A stretch of DNA of 64,000 nucleotides. Origin: Liolophura sinensis (Eukaryota > Mollusca > Polyplacophora > Chitonida > Chitonidae). The translations under genes and the position numbers were made by a program. This document shows positions 10,601 to 19,390 of this stretch, piece after piece (position 1 is the first letter of the stretch; every line of letters starts with the position of its first letter). The stretch is taken from assembly GCF_032854445.1 (NCBI RefSeq), contig NC_088303.1, positions 36,649,501-36,713,500 on the forward strand, written 5' to 3'. The notes under the pieces are model-generated. The model saw only the letters and a list, made by a program, of their open reading frames with translations, did not search any database and was not told where the DNA came from.

Positions 10601-12265
10601 CTCGTCCACATGTATGACGTGTGTATCCTCCTCGCACACATGTATGACGTGTGTATCCTCCTCGTCCACATGTATGACGTGTGTATCCTCCTCGCACACA
10701 TGTATGACGTGTGTATCCTCCTCGCACACATGTGTGACGTGTGTATCCTCCTCGTCCACATGTATGACGTGTGTATCCTCCTCGCACACATGTATGACGT
10801 GTGTATCCTCCTCGCCCACATGTATGACGTGTGTATCCTCCTCGTCCACATGTATGACGTGTGTATCCTCCTCGCACACATGTATGACGTGTGTATCCTC
10901 CTCGTCCACATGTATGACGTGTGTATCCTCCTCGCCCACATGTATGACGTGTGTATCCTCCTCGTCTACATGTATGACGTGTGTATCCTCCTCGTCCACA
11001 TGTATGACGTGTGTATCCTCCTCGTCCACATGTATGACGTGTGTATCCTCCTCGCACACATGTATGACGTGTGTATCCTCCTCGTCTACATGTATGACGT
11101 GTGTATCCTCCTCGTCCACATGTATGACGTGTGTATCCTCCTCGCACACGTGTGACATCTGTATACTCCTTGCCTACATGTATGACATCTGTATCCTCCT
11201 CGCCTATATGTATTACATCTGTATCCTCCTTGCCTATTTGTATAACTTATGTGTTCTCAGTTGAACCCTCTGATTCCATGGACGTTCCTAGCTGCCTGTG
11301 TCTTCCTGCTGATTGTGCCCCTGTATGCTGCCCCCAGGGACACGGGCATAGGGGTGGCCATCATCTGCTCTGGTATCCCTGTTTACATCATTGGGGTGAT
11401 GTGGAAGAAGAAGCCGAAGTCTATCACAAACTTTGTCAGTAAGTATCACAAACCTTGTTAGTAAGTATCGTAAATCTTGTCAGTAAGTATCACAGATCTT
11501 GTCAGTAAGTATCACAAACCTTGTCAGTAAGTATCGCAAACCTTGTCAGTAAGTATCACAGATCTTGTCAGTAAGTATCACAGATCTTGTCAGTAAGTAT
11601 CACAAACCTTGTCAGTAAGTATCGCAAACCTTGTCAGTAAGTATCACAGATCTTGTCAGTAAGTATCACAGATCTTGTCAGTAAGTATCACAAACCTTGT
11701 CAGTGTTGGAAATCTATAGGTATCGCAAGGGTGGTCTGTGGTCTGTGGTTAGTATTTTAGCACAGCACAATAGCTGAGAAGGCCTGTGACCAATGCGGTC
11801 GCAGGCCATTTTTTCAGGCCATTTTGGGCCATTTTTTTAATTATTAACAACAATTTTGGTGGTTTTATTATTTTGGGAGTTTAACAATTTTCAGGACTTT
11901 TTCGTATTGAATTAAATATCTTCACCATGACAAGCTGCAGATAAAAGTTTGGTCAGTTTCATTTTGAACAAAATTATGCAGGTTTTTTATTCTGTTGTGG
12001 ATACTGACAAAGCCATTATTCTGAAGGCACAAACTGGTTGGGGACATGTATTGCTTTTGCTACACTACCAGAATGCTTGTTAATTCTTACCATGATATTA
12101 CATAACAAGTGATATATTTTCAAATATAGTGTGTAACACGAATCACACATAATTCAAACATCTACAGACTTATTCTGTTGTGATTTTACAGCCAAGCTGA
12201 CAATATTAGGCCAGAAGATGTGCGATGTGGTACCACAGGAGATTGAAAAACCCACAGCCTTGTAG
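1475..12265 (+). CDS. SLC7A5-like: LAT1-type amino-acid transporter light chain (SLC7 family), 3' part of gene
   Basis: Gene span; nine coding exons are visible: 1475-1600, 2972-3077, 4373-4417, 5425-5548, 5776-5879, 6416-6512, 8571-8720, 11261-11438 and 12192-12265 (stop TAG). Together they encode 333 residues, about the C-terminal two thirds of a protein that is near 500 aa in the family; the N-terminal exons lie before the window. All junctions are GT-AG and all phases agree. Visible motifs are [12 protein letters not shown] (TM5 region), [18 protein letters not shown] (unwound TM6 with the gating Phe), [27 protein letters not shown] and RPIK. Family knowledge: these are 12-TM antiporters of large neutral amino acids at the plasma membrane, disulfide-linked to an SLC3 heavy chain. 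Motifs such as VTEEM, LRH and VVPQE favour LAT1 over LAT2 or y+LAT, but exact orthology needs a tree. The introns are unusually rich in minisatellites. Confidence 0.93.
1726..1997 (+). mobile_element. Near full-length tRNA-derived SINE, family 1
   Basis: This is the best family-1 copy. Its 5' head has an A-box-like 'tggctcagttggttagcg' and a B-box-like 'gagttcaagtcc'. The body includes 'gggctctgcccagtttcc', and the 3' tail runs through 'gtataagtgaaatattcttg' to 'aaaacaccaatcat' and an (AAAT)n end. The shared tail resembles the conserved tail domains of the broad metazoan MetaSINE group; that assignment is from memory. Confidence 0.85.
2083..2393 (+). mobile_element. 5'-truncated tRNA-derived SINE, family 2
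   Basis: It matches the full copy at 36628-36982, from the 'gtagatcctgggtcaatcc' B-box region through 'cttacttgccttcggttag' and 'caacaaggaggaacat' to the tail 'gacattaaacc' and 'cactcactcactcac'. The A-box part is missing. Confidence 0.8.
2972..3077 (+). CDS. SLC7A5-like: Transporter exon b (TM6 with gating motif)
   Basis: Acceptor 'tctttcag', donor 'gtaagt' at 3078. It encodes [12 protein letters not shown] and then the TM6 start [14 protein letters not shown]; the last codon (TGG) is split with the next exon. The 3' end of this exon and its donor are the seed of the 58-bp minisatellite that follows. Confidence 0.93.
3078..3485 (+). repeat. 58-bp minisatellite carrying copies of the exon-b end and its donor
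   Basis: About seven tandem copies have an exact 58-bp period. Each contains a copy of the last ~25 bases of exon b ('ctggactgtttgcatatacc') followed by the donor. GTAAGT sits at 3078 (the real donor), 3194, 3252, 3368 and 3426. The copies at 3136 and 3310 have mutated to GATAAGT. Confidence 0.92.
4020..4158 (+). mobile_element. 5'-truncated SINE, family 1
   Basis: The 3' half of family 1: 'gggctctgcccggtttc', 'ccataatgctggtcg', 'gtataagtgaaatattcttg' and an (AAAT)n tail. Confidence 0.8.
4373..4417 (+). CDS. SLC7A5-like: Transporter exon c (45-bp micro-exon)
   Basis: A short exon between acceptor 'cttgcag' and donor 'gtaagt' at 4418. It encodes [14 protein letters not shown] plus two bases of a Lys codon, which the next exon completes. 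The motif is diagnostic for SLC7 light chains. Confidence 0.93.
4719..5090. repeat. Dispersed repeat R-A, two adjacent copies
   Basis: Two diverged direct copies (4719-4800 and about 4893-4990) share 'aagtactgcat', 'tagagcaca' and a GAGGG/GGGAGAT block. Related copies occur at about 29118-29250, 40055-40150 and 55305-55405. No coding capacity or terminal structure was seen. Confidence 0.55.
5425..5548 (+). CDS. SLC7A5-like: Transporter exon d (TM7 region)
   Basis: Acceptor 'tgttcag', donor 'gtaagt' at 5549. It encodes [18 protein letters not shown] followed by MANVAYF and [13 protein letters not shown], which matches the conserved family segment, and ends in phase 0. Confidence 0.93.
5776..5879 (+). 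CDS. SLC7A5-like: Transporter exon e (TM8 region)
   Basis: Acceptor 'ttttgtag', donor 'gtaaga' at 5880. It encodes [17 protein letters not shown] and [17 protein letters not shown], the TM8 signature of LAT-type carriers. The final Arg codon is split. Confidence 0.93.
6416..6512 (+). CDS. SLC7A5-like: Transporter exon f
   Basis: Acceptor 'tatttcag', donor 'gtacgt' at 6513. It encodes [18 protein letters not shown] and the loop [13 protein letters not shown], typical of the cytoplasmic loop after TM8. Ends in phase 0. Confidence 0.92.
6991..7228 (+). mobile_element. Family-1 SINE remnant split by a foldback element
   Basis: The flanks carry family-1 sequence ('ggatggtcgtggg' before; 'ggccatcgtctaaatgaaat' and an AACAAATAAAT tail after). 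They are separated by a 131-bp inverted-repeat insertion at the position where the consensus reads 'aatgctggccgcc'. Confidence 0.65.
7039..7169. mobile_element. 131-bp foldback (MITE-like) element nested in a SINE
   Basis: The outer arms 'ggggccggttttatgaagc' and 'gcttcaatgaaactggcccc' are near-perfect inverted repeats. Homology of the arms continues inward for about 45 bases (a 'ttaagtagccctta' region against 'ttaggggctttctta'), leaving a short central loop. Target duplication is short or ambiguous. There is no coding sequence. Confidence 0.7.
7295..8570 (+). repeat. Compound minisatellite (about 80-bp, then 28-bp units) ending at the exon-g acceptor
   Basis: About twelve copies of a roughly 80-bp unit (key words 'gttagaccactgatttg', 'gactgtgatatgtctgaat', 'tttgttactggg') grade into diverged shorter units and finally 28-bp units. 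The last three 28-bp units each contain 'acag' plus 'ggtgygatatct', which is the 3' splice site and first exon bases. Predicted exon starts are 8515, 8543 and 8571; only 8571 is in frame. Confidence 0.88.
8571..8720 (+). CDS. SLC7A5-like: Transporter exon g (TM9-TM10)
   Basis: Phase 0 at both ends; donor 'gtgagt' at 8721. It encodes [18 protein letters not shown], then YMSFVQWL, and ends [13 protein letters not shown], the conserved loop after TM10. The start at 8571 is chosen because the identical upstream acceptors at 8515 and 8543 would add 56 or 28 bases and break the frame. Confidence 0.92.
8884..9925 (+). repeat. 53-bp minisatellite, about 20 copies
   Basis: The unit begins 'ttgataccaatcagtctgac' and continues with 'actgcacatgaaatg' and 'tacgacacgctcagtgcc'. 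The array is homogeneous in the middle and diverged at both ends. It starts about 160 bp after the exon-g donor. Reading frames that cross it are artefacts of the repeat. Confidence 0.93.
10484..11260 (+). repeat. 30-bp minisatellite, about 25 copies, running into an acceptor
   Basis: The unit is 'catgtatgacgtgtgtatcc' plus 'tcctcgtcca'. It has three main variants, with tcc, cac and ccc in the variable triplet. The first third alternates tcc and cac, giving a 60-bp higher-order pattern. The last three units decay into the tract 'aacttatgtgttctcag', the acceptor of the exon at 11261. Because 30 is a multiple of three, long frames stay open on both strands; they are not genes. Confidence 0.93.
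11261..11438 (+). CDS. SLC7A5-like: Transporter exon h (TM11-TM12)
   Basis: Acceptor 'gttctcag', donor 'gtaagtat' at 11439. It encodes [34 protein letters not shown] and [15 protein letters not shown], matching the last two membrane segments and the basic post-TM12 motif. Ends in phase 1. Confidence 0.93.
11423..11704 (+). repeat. 22-bp minisatellite with twelve consecutive consensus donors
   Basis: The unit 'gtaagtatcacaaaccttgt' plus 'ca' repeats exactly every 22 bases. GTAAGTA starts at 11439 and then at each 22-bp step to 11681, twelve in all. The unit begins with the real donor and includes a copy of the exon-h end ('atcacaaactttgtca'). Confidence 0.95.
12192..12265 (+). CDS. SLC7A5-like: Transporter terminal coding exon
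   Basis: Acceptor 'gattttacag'. It encodes [19 protein letters not shown] followed by PTAL and TAG. The QKM..VVPQE ending resembles the LAT1 C-terminus. Confidence 0.9.
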
Positions 12266-12801
12266 TCCATGGCACGAAATGATGGAGGGAGTGACAGGTG
12301 TGGGCAGATTGAGGCGTGGAAAATGGGAAATCTGCTTTACCCGTCACTGCTGTAGTCAACAGTCCTTCTAGTACAGCTGTTATGGAACAGAGAACAAAAC
12401 TTCTTGCTATCAGTGACCATTGGTCAGTAGCTATCCAGTTAATTTTTTAGGCATTTGTTTTTATGTCTGCATGCATTTTTAACATTGTTATATAATACTT
12501 GACTATTAACCCTCAGAAAGTGACCGATATGCTTAAGCCTTCGGACTGTTCAAGTGGAAATTCTAAACCATAAGGATTTGTTTTGTTTTTTTGTTTTCCA
12601 AACATTTAAAGTTTCAAGATTTCTTTCTTATCAAATTCCATTATGACATTGTTCAAATCTAGACTCATTGTTTATCTCAATTATGTTGATTTGCTTTCAT
12701 TATTCTTTTTTGTATGTAACTGTCAGTGAGGATTTATGTTTTTTTTTGGTCTATTTTTTTAACAAAAATATTGGTCACTTTAAATGGATATACAGTGCTC
12801 A

Positions 12802-12807
12802 AATAAA
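12802..12807 (+). terminator. Candidate polyadenylation signal AATAAA of the transporter gene
   Basis: The first AATAAA after the stop codon, 537 bases downstream. It is followed within about 25-35 bases by a GT-rich stretch ('ggtattgtgtggcc'). Later AATAAA hexamers (for example near 17089 and 18221) are alternatives. Confidence 0.5.
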
Positions 12808-13135
12808 ACCAGTGCTTCAAGACCTGGTATTGTGTGGCCATGTCTAGTTTTACCATCTGGAAGTGCAGTTCCTAAATCTGGCTACATGTTTAAGGGACAG
12901 AACCTCTAGAAGTGCAGTGCTGAGTATAATGTATTGAAAAACACAAAAAAAACCCAATCAACTGACCACGTTATTTATTGCATTCAACAGAATTTATTCT
13001 TCATTAAGCTGTACATGATATGGCGATCTTGTTTTTACTGTAGTTTATTCATTGGTTTGTTTTCCAGTTGGGAATCCGGTATAAATTTATTTGACAGTTT
13101 GCCATTGCACTTGTCATGCTAAGCAGTCTATGAGT

Positions 13136-13138
<3 letters not shown>

Positions 13139-13181
<43 letters not shown>

Positions 13182-13198
13182 TGGGTTTGTATATATAC

Positions 13199-13254
<56 letters not shown>
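13139..13254. repeat. (TA)n microsatellite
   Basis: Two long TA runs separated by a short unique segment ('gtattgggtttg'). Confidence 0.95.
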
Positions 13255-13255
<1 letters not shown>

Positions 13256-13258
<3 letters not shown>

Positions 13259-13387
13259 GCATTGGCTATCATCTATTTACATAATGGGCATTGGCTATCA
13301 TCTGTTTACATGGTGAGCATTGGCTATCATCTATTTACATGATGGGCATTGGCTATCATCTATTTACATGGTGGGCATTGGCTATCA
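13256..13387 (+). repeat. 29-bp tandem repeat, about 4-5 copies
   Basis: The unit 'gggcattggctatcatctat' plus 'ttacatgat' repeats directly after the TA microsatellite. Confidence 0.9.
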
Positions 13388-15369
13388 CAAGACATTTGAT
13401 CTGACTATCAAGATAAATGTATAGTATACACACTTTATGTTTACATTTATGCGTGTAGAGTTTAAGTGATCTGATGCTATAGCTGGCTGGTTGTATGTAC
13501 AGCATTATGTAAATGAATAGATGCACATGCAGTCATGATCACCCATAAGTCAAATGACCCTGGCTACCTGAAATTTTACTTTATGATATACTGATAAAAA
13601 TATTTCTTTATATTTTTCATTTTGAGTCCTGTTAGTGTTTACATCACAGCTCTGATGTCTGGGTAGTAACATTTTGTTTTACATTAGCCACACTCTGCCT
13701 TTGTTAAAGGGGTCAAAAATATTATACATGTATAGTTATATGTAGTTTGCGTACAGCGTGTCAGTTTCATTTATACATGTATGTTGCATGTACCAATATT
13801 TTGAGAATTATAAAATTGTATTTATTGCTGTTTATCAGGAATATCACTTTATAAGATAGTCTGATTCTTTATATGTAAGTTGATGTATTTAAGAGTTCTT
13901 TGTTTATTACAAGGCGAGTTTGAAGAAGAATCTCCAGATCTTTCAACCAGTAATTTCTAAATTACTTTGTACTGTGAAAACATGTTCTAGTGACATCCCT
14001 TGCAAGGTTTGTCAGCATGACCTTATGAACAATGTTTTTTGTAATGTGTGTCAACAGCATTGTTTGTATGAGCAAACTTGAAGCTAAATATATGAACATT
14101 ATTACATGGGTGTATTTATATTTGTACAATGCTGCAAATTGTTTGAAACTTGTGTGGAATGCAAAATATTGAATTAGATTGGATTGTGGACTTTCAGATC
14201 TTAACAGATTTCCACAGATAATTTAAATCTGATGTGTTCAGGGTTTAGTCAAAAGTAATTGTGAATAATTCGAAATGAATTGGTTGTATATAAAAAATTT
14301 TTAAATTTTTTTTTTTTTTTTGGCAATGGGTTGTAGTAGTTTTTAATTTCGGAAAATGATGAATTGTTAGTTAGTGGGTTTATACATTGCTGGGAAAATT
14401 ATGTCTTTGAAGAGGCATCTTTAGGTAGCTTTATACATGTGCTTGGTTTTGTATTGTTAATGCATTAGTCTAATAGACAGACACTAGCTTGGGTAAAAGG
14501 AAGTAGTCTTGGTTCTTTTTAATAGTGATCTATTGTTTAGTTGATATGTGCACTTGATTGTTACAGCTGACTTTTTCCGTGCAATTTTTTAACTGTTGTT
14601 AAATTTTTTGTGTGTGTCTGGCTGTATGGGGAATGTTCTATACATTGTGAGATTTTAAATGGAGTACAAGATGGTAGCAGTGTTCAAATATTATGACCAG
14701 ACACCAGAAGCCAGACATGTTAAGGCCGTTCTGTTGGCAACGTGAATATAAGGAAAACTTGGCCAACACGAAGTAGAAGCACCCCAAAAAAATGGTCTAA
14801 TTATGTGCTATCTAGAGTACTGCATTGTATGCTTCCAAGTTATACAAAGAATGACTTAAAGTTTCCAAATCTCAAAATCCATATTTTGAAGAAAACAAAA
14901 GAAATATTTAATAGTCATGCAAGCTTAAATCAATGTAAAATGACATTGGTTGAACTTTCACACATACAACTGCAGCTCTTCATGCTGAAAAACAAATTTC
15001 TCAACTTTCAGTGTGTGTACATGTGAAGTGACTCAGCTTTTTTTTTTCCTACAGTGCCTCAAAAAGGTTTTTTCATGGCATTTTATAAACCTTGTACATG
15101 CATGCCATCCTGACCCCTGTAGTAGGATGTGCTGTGATGCAACCAACTCTTACCCCTCTTCATATGCAATACTGATTAGCCTTCACAGAATGACACCTGT
15201 TGGTGACAACTTGCATACATGTAGGTAAACCTGGATTGTGTACCATACATACTATATGTACTGTATGTACAATTAGTCTTTTCTTGTTATTCTGTTGTAC
15301 ACAGTTATGTACATTATTTAAATAGAAATTCAAAATGTAACTTACGCATTTAATGCTGTGGGTTTGTCA

Positions 15370-15500
15370 CCTTTATTTTCCTCATGTGAAGAACTATTTT
15401 TGGTCATTGTTACTTTATTTTCCTCATATGAAGCACTATTTTTGGTCATTGTTACTTTATTTTCCCCATATGAAGCACTATTTTTGGTAATTGTTACTTT
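15370..15500 (+). repeat. 42-bp tandem repeat, three copies
   Basis: The unit contains 'tattttcctcatatgaag' and 'ctatttttggtcattgtta'. Its length is a multiple of three, so a 123-codon frame stays open across it. The predicted peptide has no family features. Confidence 0.85.
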
Positions 15501-17159
15501 GTTTACATTATTCAACTGCTCTATACTACAACTTCCAACACTGTTATTTCTTATTGTTACTGTTTATTTTATTCATTGTACTTGTAACATAGGTCAATCT
15601 TGCGACTGGGAGCAACTGGGATTTGGGGACTCAAATGAACTGGAAGCATATGATAGGGCACTGGTTTTAGTGGATGTTCTTGTGATCACTGACAGCTGCT
15701 TTAAATATTCTGGAGTTGCTCAGATTTGAACATGTTCTACCTTTCTGCAACCTGAAGCATCCAGTTGTCTCAAGATGCATCAATCTACACGTGCTCACAT
15801 ATAAAACAGGTCACCTGACTGTCACCTTACTACGTCAAAGCTAAATCTGAATCTAATCAGACACCGCTATGATGCTCACGATTGCAAAGTACCGGTGCTC
15901 TCTAACTTTTAGGTTTTTGAGCATTACTAGTAGGTTGACCTTGTCGAGTTGGACCCAGTTACTTAGGGTCACAAGTTGACCCACGCCTGGCTTGATTTAG
16001 TTGGGTATTGTAAAAGCATTATGGTCGGGTGTCATGATAATCAAATGTTCCTGCTAGTGTATATTCGCATGTGCAGGTACGGTTAAAGCTCCTGAAACTT
16101 TGCCCGTGACTTCTAGGATTCTGAAAGCTCTATAGGGGTGCACTGAATTACCTCCCTTGAGGTCACTTTCCCATTTAAATGGCATGTTATTGTAGTAAAC
16201 TGTGGTTAGTTGGGACCTGATTGTGAGTTTCAAAGTTAAAGTAACATACTTTCAAGAGAGATTTTACATTTGTAAACTGATTTTAAAAGCCTGTTAAGAT
16301 GACATGTAAATTTTTCAAGCCATTTGATTCGAGGCAATTTAAAAATCTTGGCCATGATGGAAAATTACGTGTTGTATTGTAGGCTTTCAAGTAAACTTGT
16401 GAACAAATAAATCAGAAATTGTTATCCATATAGAAATTCTGTAATGCTAACATTTCTCAGACAACGTTTAAATTCGTCTTTATGAACTTATTTAAGATCT
16501 GCAACTCTCGATCTGATGTCATGTTTTTCTACATTCTGTTGATTACGATAAATAGTTAACACTGTTGTGACATAATTACAGGCCTACTTCAGTATAGTTG
16601 AGGCCTCACGTCTCATGGTTTCATGCCTCACAAACCAGTTTTACGTTGGGTCTTAGCTACTGTTATGTGACGAGGGAGGCATAAATTTGGATGAGACCTG
16701 TTGATGTTATAGAGTTTTGAAGTTTGTTTGGTAGATAGGGTATCATTCCAGAAATAAGAGTCAGCATTGATCATGATATTTTATGGCGTTTATTCGCCTC
16801 TAAAAGTGCAACTTTTAAGGCAGAAGTTTATGTTATTTATCATGTCAGAAAATGGTACAAGTTTTGATATTAAAAATGGCATTTGAAGGTATCCTACTGG
16901 TATCAGGTATTTATGGGTTGTTATATTAGGTTGTTTTTATAGAGCTATGGTAACATTATGGGTGGACCTGATAACCTATTTCTTTCAGCCCCAAATGGAG
17001 CAATAGATTTTGTACCAGGGTAATGATGTGAGGTGCAAATCTGTATATCTTCAGTTTTCTTGAATCACAGTTGTACAATGTGCAAAATAAATGGCATGTG
17101 TGCATATATATAGACCTTCATATTTATATACTGTGTACGTATATATTTATACATTTATG

Positions 17160-17199
<40 letters not shown>
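17160..17199. repeat. (TA)n microsatellite
   Basis: An uninterrupted TA run of about 40 bases. Confidence 0.9.
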
Positions 17200-17200
<1 letters not shown>

Positions 17201-17577
17201 CTCTTCAGCCATGAACACTATAAATTAAGGCTTATGTGTATAAATACACATGATACCAGGAATATTTGCTGTAAACAACTTGGAAACCAAATTTGCTTCA
17301 GGCCGAACACTTTACAGGTCATACAGTAGATTTAATTATGATTAAACTTTTTTTGAGTGAAATAAAATGTTATGAAATGAAATCTAACGGGGCTGCATGT
17401 ACTGCTATACAAGAAGTCACACAGGCATATTCTGTATATACTGAAGCTTATTTTGTTTTCTGTCTTTGCTATGTATAAATCTGATGTATGCTCTTTATTG
17501 TGACGACAGTGTATATCTGTATCCTGTTTTCAGATATTTTCTTTTTCAGAAAGAGTGATTAAGTGTGTAGCCCTTAA

Positions 17578-18148
17578 AGGAGAAGAAAACTTAAAAACAT
17601 GACACTATAGGCTGAAAAGAGCACATTTTTTTCTATCTGGTGGTGCCTGCTGCATAAGTTTGCGATTTTTCCTCGCCCTAGGCCTGAAAACAGCAAAGCT
17701 GGCATAAATCGCTGAGTCCATCGCGTCCTCCATCTTTAACACCCTGTAATTTATGCTGCAGGTGTGTTGACTCTCAGCCAATGAGAGTCGTTAAAACTGC
17801 CAGCTGGTTTGTGTAAACTCGGAATCTACGTCCAACATTCTGGTTTCCTGATTGTCAAGTGGAAAACGAACTGTACTGTTCGCTACCTTCTGGGAAGAAG
17901 AGTTTTACTGGAAATGTATGAACTGCACTTCGGAGGTTTCCGTCGGCAATTCTCCTCCTAACCCAGAAGACTTCAGGACTAGTTCTTAGGCAAAATGAAG
18001 TCACCCACAGCAGATTTTGGCGCTGACTTTATTTATAATTTATCAACTTGAGGTACATATTAGAATTTCTTTTATGGCATGCACCTGCAAACAAAGGCAT
18101 ACTCTTTTCAATGTTTTAGTTTGATTAATATTTAAATTTTCTTCTCCT
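17578..18148. mobile_element. 571-bp piggyBac-like MITE with TTAA target duplication
   Basis: The terminal inverted repeats are 'aggagaagaaaacttaaa' (17578-17595) and 'tttaaattttcttctcct' (18131-18148); 17 of 18 positions pair. TTAA flanks both ends (17574-17577 and 18149-18152), the target duplication typical of piggyBac-type elements. The interior has no recognisable transposase, so it is non-autonomous. Its interior is richer in CG than the flanks. Confidence 0.82.
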
Positions 18149-18599
18149 TTAAAACTTTCTCTCTGTTAATGGACCCAAAGGATATGCAGGATACCTCTTT
18201 GAAACTGTCTGTGGAATAAAAGTATTCATTTGATTAATGATTTTCTGTATTACCTATTCAATAAAAGTTCAGGAAGGAATCAAAATAGTTGAAAACCAGT
18301 ACCGTTTGGTGTTGTGCTGTAAATCGTAGTACCTTAAATCAAGCTTAAAAACCAGCTCTACCTATGCAAAAGTTTTGCGTATTTATTTCCTTGGTTTTCA
18401 CACAATTCTGGCTTCTGATCCTGAACTTGTGTGCAGATTCATGCTGCACAACCTCAGAAAATATTTAAAAACCACTCAGATCTGTTGATAGGGATTTCCA
18501 TATAATTATAATAGGTACGTGTACAACTGTCTGCTTCAAATCGTGGCACATGGTTTCTATCCTCATTCATGTTTTTGACACAATTGGGCCGTTTGCACA

Positions 18600-18758
18600 A
18601 TCTAATGGATAATATGGTCTGCCTGTCTGTGGGAAAGACAAAGTTGTCTTGCCAAAGGTCGGTGGTTTTGGGAGAATCCACAAAATTTCCAGTCTTGGGC
18701 TGCATTTGAGGCCACACCTTCTGAAAGGCTTAACCACTCAGCCACTGCCCGCCCCACG
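18600..18758 (-). mobile_element. tRNA-derived SINE fragment, family 3
   Basis: On the minus strand the head reads 'cagtggctgagtggttaagc', a strong A-box of tRNA-Leu/Ser type, followed by 'tcagaaggtgtggcctcaaa' and a degraded B-box region. The tRNA cannot fold fully, so it is not a functional gene. Confidence 0.6.
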
Positions 18759-19310
18759 GTTCTTACAATATGTAATAAAAACACAGAAATCCACTGTGAA
18801 GCATATGTCTAGAGATCTTCCACCATTTATTCCCTTTGTTGGTACAGGAAAAAGTTTCTTGAAATACATCCAAGGTTACAAATCAACAGTTCTCCTTAAC
18901 AACAGAAATACATGTATAATGCTTTTTGATGTACTTATTGGTGATTAGGGTACACATGGAATGTTACACGCACTGAGTGACTAAAAGCAGTAGAGCCAGT
19001 CTTTGTCACATTTCATGTTGTATACAGATCAGATCCCAATACCATTTTGAAAATCTTTGAGAAATCAAACAAAAGAAAAGGAAACAGTATGGGCCAAGTA
19101 CATAAATCACAATCCTGAAATCTTTCTCATGTGAGAATTTGAGAAAAAATCAATACAGGAAAGAGAATTACAAGGGCAATGTATTGACCACAACTACGAT
19201 GTTTTCCTTATTTGACAGTTTTCAAGATAAAAATCAACAATTAAAGAAATGGGGGAAAAAGCATCAATACCAACAATATCTTTCTTACATTACAGTGATA
19301 GATCTTTATA

Positions 19311-19390
19311 TACATATTAATCAATCTTACATACATATTAATCAATCTTACATACATATTAATCAATCTTACATACATATTAATCAATCT
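19311..19390 (+). repeat. 21-bp tandem repeat, four copies
   Basis: The unit 'tacatacatattaatcaatc' plus 't' repeats four times. Being a multiple of three, it keeps short frames open on both strands. Confidence 0.92.

Larger units (their letters stand above)
12266..18240. other. Transporter 3' UTR, then non-coding region
   Basis: No conserved coding exon was seen. The first ~550 bases are the likely 3' UTR. The rest is AT-rich with (TA)n blocks at 13139-13254 and 17160-17199, a 29-bp repeat (13256-13387), a 42-bp repeat (15370-15500) and a 571-bp piggyBac-like MITE (17578-18148). Open frames here lack any family motif. Confidence 0.6.

Noticed and set aside
10320-11264. Long open frames on both strands (up to 314 codons) with ten-residue repeats
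   Set aside because: They are produced by the 30-bp intronic minisatellite, which has no stop in most frames. Peptides such as [10 protein letters not shown] have no homologue known to me, and the region ends in a splice acceptor.
15358-15729. 123-codon frame with hydrophobic repeats
   Set aside because: It spans three copies of a 42-bp tandem repeat in AT-rich non-coding DNA; there is no family motif or splice context.
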